Positions 1 to 9,160 of a stretch of DNA of 18,504 nucleotides are shown here, one piece after another. The DNA lies in NCBI GenBank assembly GCA_009602725.1, contig WELB01000359.1:66075-84578 (forward strand). The letters run 5' to 3'. Source of the DNA: Spirogloea muscicola. Lineage: Eukaryota; Streptophyta; Zygnematophyceae; Spirogloeales; Spirogloeaceae. Below the pieces are notes generated by a model. That model saw only the letters and a program-made list of their open reading frames with translations. It was not told the origin of the DNA and searched no databases. Numbering within the stretch: the first letter of the stretch is position 1; each line of letters begins with the position of its first letter. Both the position numbers and the translations under genes were made by a program.

Positions 1-51
1 TTCCTCAACCTCCTCTAGCAGCTCCACAAGCGGTACCGGTCGAGTCGACAT
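1..51 (-). CDS. Possible 5' end of a divergent gene, running off the left edge
   Basis: On the minus strand an ATG at 51-49 in good context (GCC before it) opens a frame that stays open to the window edge and reads MSTRPVPLVELLEEVEE. The acidic, leucine-rich start looks like ordinary coding sequence. The product cannot be recognised from 17 residues. It points away from the SDP6-type gene, so the two would share the upstream region 52-305. The call rests only on the start context, the open frame and amino-acid composition. It could be chance. Confidence 0.4.
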   Translation of the reverse strand, partial: MSTRPVPLVELLEEVEE

Positions 52-305
52 GGCCCCCGTCAGCACGGCTCCCCCCGCTCTGTGGCACCTCCGGCCCTCC
101 TAGTATAGGGCGTCTTTTCATGTAGCCACATTCTTTGCGCTGCATTCTTTGCACTTTCTGCATTTTCTGCCTGAACAATGTAATGGCTTGAATTGGCCTC
201 GCTTTAATTTCATGCGCACCGCGCGCCTTCTCTCTCTCCCCCCAAGCGCAACCTCGCCCCAATCGTCCCCCTGCGCCTGCGCCTGCAGCCGGCGGAGCGC
301 CTGCC
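52..305. promoter_or_regulatory. Short shared upstream region between two divergent starts
   Basis: These 254 bases separate the possible minus-strand start at 51 and the SDP6-type start at 306. The part near 120-180 is pyrimidine-rich with repeated CATTCTTTGC/CATTTTCTGC-like words (about 128-170). The part from about 235 is C-rich and probably 5' UTR. No TATA box can be placed with confidence. The role is inferred from position only. Confidence 0.35.
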
Positions 306-3300
306 ATGGCGGCGCGCGGCGCGTGGCTGCTCACGCGCGCCGCCGCCACCGCCGCCGCCGCCGCCGTCGCCGCCTCGGCGCTGCTCACAGGTTCGATCCT
401 CGTCCATGCCCTCTGCGGCCTCCCTGCTGCCGGCATACCCTGCTGCGCAGTCCATGTCCGAGGGCTGTGCTGTTGCCGGCTGCGGAGGCGGCAGCAGCAG
501 CCGAGGCTGCCACTGAGGCAACAGCTGCCCCTCCCTGGTCTCGCGCTGCCATCTCTCAAGGCTGACTCCCCCGCGAAAGCCCCTTATAGTGTGACACACG
601 CAGCCATTTGGCATATTGACATGAAAATGGACTGGTGTGGCTTCCGCGTCAAGGGCTTTTTAGATAGATGTATCGGTAGCCGCTTCACCGTCTGGCAGAT
701 GCACGCGCTCTCGTAGCTAAGCGTTGCGTCGCTGGCCCTGATTTGCCCCCTCCATGGACCTGCCACGGGCTCTAAAACACGAGGAGGCAGGAAGTGGACA
801 TGAAATGAAGTGGTCATTGTCGTCTTGTAATCCGTTGTTGTCCATTTGATAGCAACTCGCTGCTCGCCATGGTTGCTCCATTTACTTGCTCTCTGGCAGA
901 ACCTTGGCGGCTGTGTGTCTGTACTAAGCCGAGAGCCTGCACTCAATCGGACCCCCTCTGTATGTTCGGCAAAGGCATTGACGCATCTAAGTCCAACACT
1001 TTCAGCCTGCTTATGTCCGTACTGATGTGCTGGCTCGTGAAGGGGGCTGTTCAGAGGCACAACCCAAGGCTGTGCTGCTCAAAGAAGCACAAGCTCAGAC
1101 ACGAAGTGACCTTGCTGCTGTCTTAAGGAGCTCACTCATGTGATAAATCATGCAAGTCATTTGTCTGGCTAGTGACGGTGTTCTGAGGAGGGGTCTGGTT
1201 GATGACCACAATTGCAGGCGGCCACAAGCACCCTCCGCCGCGCGTGCCAATTGTGCTAGCGGAGGAGTTGCCGCCGCGCCACACGCAGCTGGATGCTCTT
1301 CGCGGCAGCAGGTAATCTCTCAGCTCCCTACGAAGGTTGCCAATCGCCTACCAAGGTCCTGCACAGCGGTGCAGAGCTTGGCGTTGCCCCTCAATCACTC
1401 TGTGAGCTGTGCTCCTGATTCTGGTCTTGTGGAGTTCGAGTCTTCAAGTTTACAGTCTGAAGCTTGGGGAGCAATGCAGGGCAGTGTTTGCCTTCTATGA
1501 TGACTCTTAATGTCAGAAGGGGCCAGTGAGGAGCCTGGGGTAGGCCAGCCAAGCGCTTGATTGTAGTATTTCAAGTAGCAAGGCGCTCCATCTTACCTCG
1601 CGGAGCCAGAGGGAGTTCGTCTTTATCTCAGCCACTGAATTTGTCTGGTGGACTGCTGTCTGAAGAGCAGCCAGGTGCGTCCCTTTGATGTCGTTGTTAT
1701 TGGCGGAGGTGCCACCGGCAGTGGCGTGGCTGTGGATGCTGCAACCAGGTCAGGCCCCACTGTCCGTGTGACATCTCCTAGAGCTGGAACATAGATGGCT
1801 ACTTGCATCTGCAGCTTCATGTTAGGAAAGGCTGGTGTGCACATTGTGCTCCGAGCTTCTTAGGAGCTCGCACCAGTACTTGCAGCCGACAACGTGACTT
1901 CTCCAGATTTGTTTGCCTGAGGACAAGGCCTGAGGTCGCTGAGAGGTCAAAGCTGGGTGTACTGGAAAGGCTGTGATGGAACACCTGCAAAGCTTGCTAT
2001 TGCATACATGAGCGAGCTGCAGGGGCCTTCGTGTGGCTCTGGTGGAGCGCGAGGACTTTGGAGCAGGGACTTCCTCGCGTAGCACCAAGCTCGTCCATGG
2101 AGGTCGTCACTCATGAGCAGACTTAGTTGGAGCTAAGGTCATGCAGTATTTCAACTTATGTCACCCTCCTCCGTGAGTAAATGTCAAATTATGTTGCTCA
2201 TAAAATGTCGTGTCCATCAGGGGTCAGGTACCTAGAAAAAGCGTTCTTCCAGCTGGATTTGGGCCAGTTGAAGCTCGTCTACCATGCGCTTGCCGAGCGG
2301 GCAAATATTCTGAGGAACGCTCCCCACCTGACCTCAGCTCTGCCAACAATGACGCCCTGCTACTCCTGGTGGCAGGTGCCCTACTATTGGGCGGGCCTCA
2401 AGGTATAAGCTGAAATTTATGCACTACATGTAGACGGAGGTCGCAGTCCTTGCAGTTGCTATGGCTGCTCAGCTTTACGTCAAGCTTCATGGAGTGTAGA
2501 TCTTGCTTCGAATCATACATTTTCAATGATGTATGTGCACGTAGGTAGCTGAGGCATGTATAAGGTGTACCGAGTTCTCAAGCACATGTGAGATCCTCCA
2601 GAGTCAACTTATTTCTTTAGGAGATACAGGCGTATGACCTGGTGGCAGGGCAGAAGATGCTGCACCTGTCGCGGTTCTACACAGCCAAGGAGTCGCTTGA
2701 GGTGTTCCCCACTCTGGCTCCAGTAGCCTCCGGGAACAATTCCCTCAAGGGCACAGTGGTCTACTATGATGGCCAGATGGATGACTCCAGGCTCAACGTT
2801 GCCCTTGCCTGTACGGCTGCTCTTGCAGTACGTATTACTGCCATCCTTGCTTGCGGCCTATTTGGCTAGGCAAAGTGTCAGTCTTTCAGATCAAGCTGTT
2901 GCTGCATGATTAAGTAGCACAGACAACGGTCGATCTCTGTGACAAGCCCTTTTGACTTCATCACTTTCTTCGGTCCCTTCACTTGCTGTTTTGCATGTCT
3001 AGGCAGTTCATCCACTTGTTGTGATTAGAAGCGGCTGTTAGACCAGCCAAGTGGGTAATCAATTGAGTGGACAGTGCTTCTGCATTACACAAGTGTAGTC
3101 TTGAGCTAGGAAGGGCCGCTCCATGACCCTTGTCAGCAGGGTAATATCAGATGGCAAGAGGGAAAAGCGAAGGCTAGCGCTTGCTAAGTACAAGTAGCAG
3201 CAGGACGCGGCAAAGCAGCTTGTTGCTCACACCTATGTGCTTGTCTCCGTATGGCAATTTATGCACTCAACACTTGCTGCTGGTAGGGTGCAGCAGTACT

Positions 3301-5272
3301 GAATCATGCGGAGGTCATTGGGCTTCACAAGAACGATATGACGGACACAGTAGACGGCGTCCAAGTCCGTGACTGCCTTGGTGGAGGAGTTTTCAGTGTC
3401 TATGCCAAGGTTGTCATAAACGCGGCCGGACCCTTCTGTGACAGGTGATTTTTGATATAATATGCTTGTACACTCCCTCTAAAGCATGCAACATTGCTGG
3501 ACCCTTACAGTATGTGTTACCAGGTTGATATCAGCTTGTCATCAGAGTAAGGCATCAGAGTAAAGCCAATCTCAGTTGGCATGAAGTGATGCCACCGACA
3601 ACCACTCTAGCTTGACCCCTCAAGCTGACTTGTCCACTTGATGCCAGCGTGCGGCAGATGGCAGACCCAAATGCACCACCAATTATTGAGGGCAGCTCAG
3701 GAGTACATGTTGTACTGCCAGACTACTACAGCCCTAATAATATGGGCTTGATTGTGCCCAAGACGAAAGATGGTCGAGTGGTATTCATGCTTCCATGGCA
3801 AGGCAAGACTTTAGCAGGCACCACAGACTCCAGTGCTGCTATCACAATGCGGCCAGAGCCCAAGGAAGATGAAATTGAATTCATTCTTGATGCTATAGGT
3901 GATTACCTCACAGTGAAGGTAAGACTGCACCTGATTTAGTACAGGAGAGGCTGGTATAGGTAACAATATGAAGGATGGATGTAGTTGTGTACTGTGCAGT
4001 CAGCTTTTGCTGCCATGACCTTCTACTTTTGTGCTGATTACCCTGATGTGTATAGCAAAGGACACAGCTTACTCATGTGTGCCTGCTGCAGGTGAGAAGG
4101 TCTGACGTGCTGTCTGCATGGAGTGGGATCCGCCCTCTGGCTACTGATCCCAATGCAATAGAGACGGCCAATATATTGAGGGATCATGTGGTAGTCGTGG
4201 GTGATGACAAGCTTGTAACCATCACAGGCGGCAAATGGACCACGTACCGCAGGTCAGAGATAATATGCACTGCTCAGTACCTGACATAAGCTGCCCGGTG
4301 ATGCAGAGGCTTGGCTTTCAAGTAGGTCCAATCCAGCTGCTCTTGTGTCTCCCAGCTACTGATCAACGCATCTCATTGGTCAATACATGGGCAGCATGGC
4401 TGAAGATGCACTGGATGCAGCCATCAAGGCAGGCCGCTTGGAGCCCTCAAACCACTGTGTCACAGAGCACGTGCCCTTGGTGGGCGCTGAGGACTACACT
4501 CCGGCGTTCTTCACGCAGCTTACGCAGCAGTATGTACGCATGAAAAGATCCAGAATATCCAATCGGCTCGTACCCGGCATCATGGACACTGCCGCTGCCA
4601 GTCACCTGGCGCAGGCTTATGGAGATCGAGCACATACGGTGGCCCGGATTGCCCAGGTTTGAATTGCATTTCAGCTATTGCTTTTGTCGGAGGATTGCGC
4701 TCATTGATGTGCTCAGAGGTAGAGCCAGTGAGGTCTTGCGTAAAGCAGCCAAACTTGAAGACAGAAGAGCAACATTTCTGCTCTCACAGGGTGCTCAAGT
4801 TCCAATGCTGAGAGTCTATGATCAATGACGCGTGTCCTGGTTACGCTCCCAGTCTCTCAGTCTCGACTGAGCAGAACAGAGATTGTTGAAGTTGTAGCCA
4901 AGATCTGATGGATAGATCCCAAGCAAGATCTTGTGGATCTGCATTTTGCAGAATGAAGGCCTTGGGAAGAGGCTAGCCCACGGCTACCCTGTCCTTGAGG
5001 CTGAGGTAGCATATGCGGCAAGGCAGGAGTATTGCGAAACAGCGGTGGATTTTCTGGCGAGAAGGTCTCGGCTGGCCTTCCTGGACACACATGCAGCTAG
5101 CACTGCACTGCCCCGCGTTGTTGAGATTCTGGCAGCTGAGCACCACTGGGGGAGCAGGAGACAGAAGGAAGAGCTGGCAGAAGGCGCCAAATTTCTGAGG
5201 ACTTTCAAAGCAGCGGAGAATGCAAAGTTTGTGGATGGAAAGCATGGTCTTGGTCATCTCTGGCCTTCATGA
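306..5272 (+). CDS. SDP6: Mitochondrial FAD-dependent glycerol-3-phosphate dehydrogenase (SDP6 type), 11 exons
   Basis: The enzyme oxidises glycerol-3-phosphate to dihydroxyacetone phosphate and passes electrons to ubiquinone at the mitochondrial inner membrane. Exons: 306-390, 1218-1311, 1671-1748, 2023-2102, 2221-2402, 2630-2827, 3287-3444, 3648-3918, 4092-4252, 4395-4656, 4952-5272. They total 1890 nt, all phases agree, all introns are GT-AG, and the product is 629 residues, the length of the Arabidopsis protein. Residues 1-28 are alanine-rich with arginines (targeting/anchor segment). The FAD Rossmann motif [12 protein letters not shown] lies at 67-78, followed by [20 protein letters not shown] (87-106) and [13 protein letters not shown] (108-120). 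Other family blocks are [62 protein letters not shown] and [11 protein letters not shown], then the C-terminal domain ([19 protein letters not shown]). There is no EF-hand tail as in animal GPD2. The first intron is 827 bases. Start chosen as the ATG giving a conserved N-terminus in phase with exon 2. Confidence 0.96.
339..374 (+). repeat. GCC trinucleotide run in the SDP6 first exon
   Basis: An imperfect (GCC)n tract encodes a run of alanines within the targeting segment of the SDP6-type protein, interrupted by one threonine and one valine codon. It lies inside exon 1 and keeps the reading frame. Confidence 0.85.
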
Positions 5273-5673
5273 TCTGGAGCGTCATGATTTCGTGCAGTGG
5301 AGCACTCTCAGCGTTGGCAATTGTGTGTCCTCTTGCAGAAGACCAGGAGTATGTATACAACTGCCAGATGGCACCCGTTGACTGTAGATAGAATCACACC
5401 TGCTGGCTGACTTCGAGCAGAGGTAGAGACTTGAAGATTAAGGATCCAATCTGGATGCATTTGTACAGATTGACATGCTGGGCCCGCTATCTGTGACATT
5501 TTTAAACCTACACGTTAGTTGCTGATCTACATATATGTAGCCGTATGCTTGAGGACGTCTGTAGGACTCGCTGTCGCCCAGAGGCAGGAGCAGGAGCAAG
5601 CGCTCATCAACTCAACAATTGCCCAACCTACCTAGTGTGCCATCCTGACAGATGTAAGCGAATACTAGCGCAA
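5273..5673. other. Intergenic region between two converging genes
   Basis: These 401 bases hold the 3' flanks of the SDP6-type gene (plus) and the Tim17-like gene (minus). A TGTAA word at 5653-5657 on the plus strand matches the polyadenylation signal used by green algae and lies about 380 bases after the SDP6 stop. That is far, and it nearly touches the end of the opposing coding region, so it is a weak candidate. No matching TTACA was seen for the minus-strand gene, and no other gene was seen. Confidence 0.4.
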
Positions 5674-6905
5674 TCATGTAGCTCTGCTGCGTCCACTGCC
5701 AGGAACCTCCAAGAGGCCTCGACTTTGCACAGCCAGCTGCCTCATTCTGATGTCCTCCTCGAATTCCTCCTGCCGCCTCCTGGTCTGCTCCTCGTCGAAA
5801 ATCTTTACCGGCAGCCAGTCAGGCCATCTCCACATGTCGTCCTCGTGTAAATGTTGACTAGGGACTTCATCAGACAACATGGCAGTCAGGCGCCGCAGGC
5901 GCATCTCTTGAAGCTCCAAGTAGCCCCACTGAGCTCCGGTTCCTATGCCCGCAAACAACAACGCCATAGGCAACACACGAGCTCGACCACCTGCTATTGA
6001 CCAAGCCGACAAGAATTCACGCTTCTGTACGACTGGAGAGATTAGGGTGCATTGCAGATGTGTTGTACATGTTTCTGCAAGGGTACAGCCTGCACTGCAC
6101 TTTCTGCTCTGCTTTGTTAACATACATTCAGAAGGACAGATACTTTTTCACATGGAAGGCATGTCCTCTCTGATGAGCCAAATAACCACAATACTACATT
6201 GCCTACATGAGAGGCTGCTGCACCATCATGCAACGAGCTTTGCAGGCGTGTCTGCAAGCATGTGTGCTTGCAGACAAGCTTTCCTACTTGTACCTTGAAT
6301 GCCACCAAGGGCTGCTCCACTGGCAAGACCAGCCAGGAGACTGTCCCCCATGTTGTTAGGCTGAGTAAATCGCAGTTCCCGCACTAACTCTTGCATGCCT
6401 GCATCATCCAAGTTCACCGTTGCTGTGAGTGACGCAAGAATGGCAATGCCACTCGCGACTTTCCAGCAGCCACGGCGGTCACGGTGGGCAGGCAGCAGCT
6501 GGCACCAATTGCCTTAAGTGGCACAAGAGGAAGCCTTTGCCTGATGAGCGCCACCTGAATATGAATAGTAGCCGCAACAGAGTCTTACTTACCAGAAAAC
6601 ATGGACGTGGCAATGACAAAGTTTGAGGCGACGGCAGCAGTTGCAGGCGCCAGAGCCCTTCCGTGAAGTGCGCCGCCCACGAGGCCACAGCCCAGCCCCG
6701 CAATAGCTGCGTCAAGCACAGCGATGCCCGCAAATGCACGTGCACACCGCGCTGTGAGACCATGGCAGCGGAGCCGCACCTCTGGCTGCACACATGCGGA
6801 AGCAGGGCCAAGAGGGGGCTCACCGCCGGCAACGGTGCGGCCGAGGATGCGGGTCTGCCAGCCCGCGCTGCCGTCGTAGTCAGCCGGCCGCCGGTGTGCC
6901 GCCAT
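5674..6905 (-). CDS. Tim17/Tim22/Tim23-family membrane protein, 4 exons
   Basis: Exons on the minus strand: 6905-6824, 6751-6593, 6422-6294, 6032-5674 (stop TGA at 5676-5674). They sum to 729 nt, giving 242 residues; all introns are GT-AG and all three are phase 1. Hydrophobic, glycine/alanine-rich stretches lie at about 34-58, 62-79, 106-123 and 141-165. The middle reads QPNNMGDSLLAGLASGAALG (101-120), resembling the D-x-x-N-x-x-x-A-G-x-x-x-G block of the Tim17/22/23 family. The tail is charged: a WPDWLPV element near 190, then DEEQTRRRQEEFEEDIRMRQ, probably a soluble helix. Known family members sit in mitochondrial or plastid membranes as translocase, complex I or amino-acid-channel subunits; which one this is cannot be told. 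No cleavable presequence is evident. An ATG upstream at 6992 is in frame, but 6905 (ATGGCG context) gives a family-like N-terminus. Family call moderately sure; exon structure quite sure. Confidence 0.75.
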
Positions 6906-7140
6906 GCTCAGCTCAGGCTCGGCGCCAGGGCAGGGCTCTGGCCCCGGCGTCGCCGCGGGAACGGCGGCAGCAGGAGGAAGGGGTTTCCACAAGCTCTCTT
7001 TCTTTCAAGCAAGCAGCACGATGAGAACAGTGCTGCCTGCTCCGAGGGCGGCGGATGTCGTCGCAGCCGCCGCCGGGCTCGCCGACGGCGCCGACTTCTG
7101 TTGCTGTTGCTGTTGCTGTTGCTGTAAGCAAGTGGCTCTC
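6906..7140. other. Upstream region of the Tim17-like gene with a possible divergent start
   Basis: This GC-rich stretch probably holds the promoter and 5' leader of the minus-strand Tim17-like gene. On the plus strand an ATG at 7055 opens a proline/alanine/valine-rich frame (MSSQPPPGSPTAPTS, then alternating V-A) that reaches a GTAAGC donor-like site at 7123. This could be the first exon of a divergent plus-strand gene, but no convincing downstream exon follows. Confidence 0.3.
7098..7124 (+). repeat. CTGTTG hexanucleotide microsatellite
   Basis: About four and a half perfect copies of a TTGCTG/CTGTTG unit. In the plus-strand frame from 7055 it would encode alternating valine-alanine. Confidence 0.85.
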
Positions 7141-7290
7141 CCACCGGAAAGTGCTCAAGAGGAGCTGGCAAAGCCAGCCCAAAAAGAATGGACAACATCC
7201 AAAGCCAAAACAGAAAAAGAGGCCAGAAAAGGCTACACTACGAAATACAAGACGTGCAGAGGGAATTCGGATGGATGCTCGTATCCACGT
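7141..7290 (-). repeat. Repeat-family tail fragment, minus sense (copy 1)
   Basis: Read on the plus strand, GCTGGCAAAGCCAGC (7164-7178) forms a 6-bp stem with a 3-base loop. It is followed by CCAAAAAGAATGGACAA, the box found after the hairpin in the other copies. GAAAGTGCTC just before the hairpin (7147-7156) also recurs in the array at 17714. From about 7215 rightward the match decays. No coding end is present, so this is a tail-only fragment. Confidence 0.7.
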
Positions 7291-7470
7291 GTGAGCAGCG
7301 AGCTCAGGCTCATGCGTTGCATCAGAAAGCTGGTCGAACCTTAGCTGGTAACTCAAGAGCTTGTCGATTGCCGTCCAGTACTCGGGCATCAATCAGCGAC
7401 CTCTATGTGCTGACTCGTGGTTACTGAGCGGGTCAGCTTAGCAGCAGGTAATATACATTTGTCAATGTGC
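7291..7470 (+). repeat. Repeat-family copy with coding end, plus sense (copy 2)
   Basis: This copy carries an in-frame segment containing QRAQAHALHQKAGRTLAG and ending SISDLYVLTRGY with the stop at 7425-7427. The same protein pattern (Q-R-x-x-A-x-A-L-H-x-x-A-G-R-x-L-A ... S-I-S-D-L-x-x-L-S/T-R-G-Y-stop) appears in the copy ending at 18100, which is diverged at the DNA level. After the stop, the tail matches the inverted copy at 7690-7712 to about GACAAATGT and then breaks off. Confidence 0.75.
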
Positions 7471-7604
7471 TTGCCTTTGTACTTGGCCACAAATGGCCCT
7501 CCATCTCTTAATACACGCATTCCTGTGAGCAACAGCAAATCAGAGTAACTCGAAGCAGGAAATGCGGCACTCTGTCGAGACCCTGAGGCACCAGCCATAG
7601 CGCG

Positions 7605-7855
7605 GCACTGTGAACAGCCAGCCCGGAAAGAGTTGACGAAGTCCAAAGGGGTCTTGAAGCGAGCGCTACGATCGACAAATGTGCATCACCTGCTGCTAGG
7701 CTGACCCGCTCAGTAACCACGAGTCAGCACATAGAGGTCACTAACTGATGCACAAATACTGGACGCAATGTTCAAGCCCTTGGGCCACCAGCTAAACCTT
7801 GCGCAGCTTTCTGGTGCAAAGCATGAGCCGGAGCTCGCTGCAAACAGGTTGACAC
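7605..7855 (-). repeat. Repeat-family copy with coding end, minus sense (copy 3)
   Basis: Inverted relative to copy 2. About 40 bases around the shared peptide end are identical to it (7398-7437 against 7701-7740), with weaker identity for roughly 110 bases beyond. The peptide end SDLYVLTRGY stops at 7712-7710. A one-base gap against copy 2 upstream shows one of the two frames is shifted; the Q-R-x-x-A-x-A-L-H frame here meets a stop, so this copy is broken. The tail (7615-7680) carries GCCAGCCC, GTCCAAAGGGG and GCTACGA, as in other copies. Confidence 0.75.
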
Positions 7856-8146
7856 ACGACATTGCAAGGACGACATGCAGGCTGCCGGCATGTCCATCTC
7901 GGCTGGAAGCATATCCTCCATTTGTGCACATCAGAAACTAGCGATGTTCTCAAGTAGGGTATAAGAACGAGGACACATGCAGCCAAAGGTGTCAATTACG
8001 GATGGTAGGAGGTGATCACAAAAAATATTGTTTTTCCTATATTGTTTTTCTATGCTCTGCACTGTCCACTGCATGCCAGTAATGTGGGTCGATGCTGGAC
8101 TGTTGTACGGCTCCGTCACAACCACATTGACAAAGGCTCGTGGACG
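7856..8146. other. No gene seen between repeat copies
   Basis: An AT-richer stretch without recognisable coding sequence. It holds a short imperfect direct duplication of an ATATTGTTTTTC word at about 8026-8052. The boundary with repeat copy 3 is not sharp. Confidence 0.4.
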
Positions 8147-8332
8147 TCAAAGGGGCTGTGAAAAGCCAGCCCAGAAAGAAACAGCGCTCCCAGGTTGACT
8201 GGTGGCTGTGAGAGGCCAGCAAAAAGAATGGACAAGGTCTGAAGGGGCAAGAAGCAAAATACTAATTGCTACGACTGTAGCAAGGGGGCTCTCAGTAACC
8301 TCGAGTCAGTAAGTGCAAGTCAGAATAGCTAG
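8147..8332 (-). repeat. Repeat-family copy with two hairpins and peptide end (copy 4)
   Basis: On the minus strand the peptide end SDLHLLTRGY is followed by TGA at 8294-8292. The tail then shows a GCTACGACTGTAGC mini-hairpin, a GTCCATTC box, a GGCTG-type hairpin, the linker CACCAGTCAACCTGG and a second GGGCTG...CAGCCC hairpin. The same linker and double-hairpin order recur on the plus strand at 18370-18450, which supports one family. Confidence 0.75.
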
Positions 8333-8334
8333 CA

Positions 8335-8395
8335 GGCGGATAGACGAGAAAGGATGGAAAGGGTCCAAAGGGCCGAAACAGGGGCTGAGGTTTAG
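8335..8395 (-). repeat. Short tail fragment of the repeat family (copy 5)
   Basis: The plus-strand text AAAGGATGGAAAGGGTCCAA followed by AGGGCC matches the post-hairpin box of the other copies. Only this part is present, directly abutting the coding end of copy 4. Confidence 0.5.
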
Positions 8396-8489
8396 GGATC
8401 AAGAGCGCTGGTGGGAGAAGCTCATGTAAGAGGTGGCGACTGCTGTAGAGAAAAATGAAACTAGACTGAGGAAGACACTTTCAGTAGAG

Positions 8490-8640
8490 GGCGATGGCTG
8501 TGATTGGCCAGCCCAAAGAAAAGAACGTACAAAGTACAAAGGGGCCAAAAAGGCGCTGAAGCATACAGCGACTCAAGTGGCCGTTGGGTGCTCAATATCC
8601 CATGTTGAGCAGCCGCAGGTCAGACAAATTAGTCTCCGGG
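8490..8640 (-). repeat. Repeat-family copy with diverged peptide end (copy 6)
   Basis: The minus-strand frame ends LSDLRLLNMGY with the stop at 8594-8592, a diverged version of the shared peptide. Its tail shows the GGGCTGGCC...CAGCC hairpin (about 8498-8516) followed on the plus strand by CAAAGTACAAAGGGGCC. It is flanked by unrelated sequence on both sides. Confidence 0.65.
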
Positions 8641-9160
8641 TAGCAGGTTGGAAGAGCTCATTCTTCTGATTGGGTCTTCGTGTGACCGGTCTGACAGGCC
8701 GCCAGCCTTGGAGGTACCAGCAGAGGAAAGATGGAAGAAGCGGGCAGTGGTCACCAACGCCCTAGCCAACTTGTTGGAAGGAGGCGGGCACAAGGTGCAG
8801 CTTGGCCAGGCAAGGCGGTCGCTCCAGGCTGCGCCCAGGCCGCCCCCCGCATGCCAGGCATGGCTCGCCGCAAACCCCGCAGCATAAGTCGTTGACCCTT
8901 TTGTGCAGCTCCCTGGCCTAGTAACACTGCTTGATCACTGTCACAAACCGGCTCCCTCCTCCCTTCCTGCATAATGAGGTCACCGTCAGTGCTTGACTAT
9001 GACAAGCACTGACAGGGGTTCCCGACAAACGGATTTAATGCTTGATGGTCTTGAATGCTGCTCTAGGTGATAATAGACAGCTCTTGGCAATCCTTTGTGT
9101 GACCTCATACCTAAGCGCCAGGGCACATGTGAATGCCTCGAAGTCATTGGATTCTCATAG
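8641..9160. other. 3' flank of the AAA+ gene, with one uncertain plus-strand open segment
   Basis: This 520-base gap holds the 3' flank of the minus-strand AAA+ gene. A GC-richer plus-strand stretch, 8726-8887, reads ERWKKRAVVTNALANLLEGG and continues to a stop at 8885-8887. It is preceded by AG and looks weakly coding. It could be the last exon of a plus-strand gene starting near 7055, perhaps with a middle exon at 8433-8483 (VATAVEKNETRLRKTLS). The phases can be made to agree, giving about 93 residues, but no family was recognised. Otherwise nothing but the hairpin at 8985 was seen. Confidence 0.25.
8985..9013. other. Perfect 11-bp hairpin downstream of the AAA+ gene
   Basis: GTCAGTGCTTG at 8985-8995 pairs perfectly with CAAGCACTGAC at 9003-9013 around a 7-base loop. 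It lies about 150 bases after the AAA+ stop codon, so it would fall in the 3' UTR or just beyond. It may affect 3' end formation or RNA stability, or be the relic of a small insertion. Confidence 0.6.

Noticed and set aside
5-559. Minus-strand open frame, 184 codons, over the SDP6 start
   Set aside because: It overlaps SDP6 exon 1 in GC-rich sequence, is low in complexity and matches no family. The short frame ending at 51 is a better candidate for a divergent gene.
1497-1620. ATGATGA word suggesting a box C/D snoRNA in an SDP6 intron
   Set aside because: No convincing D box or terminal stem was found at the right distance.
6663-7127. Plus-strand open frame ending in a run of leucines
   Set aside because: The leucine run is the CTGTTG microsatellite read in another frame, and the rest is opposite exons 1 and 2 of the Tim17-like gene.
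7457-7522. Possible minus-strand exon with good acceptor and donor, reading MRVLRDGGPFVAKYKGKHID
   Set aside because: It is only 66 bases, sits at the edge of repeat copy 2, has no partner exons on the same strand and matches no family I know.
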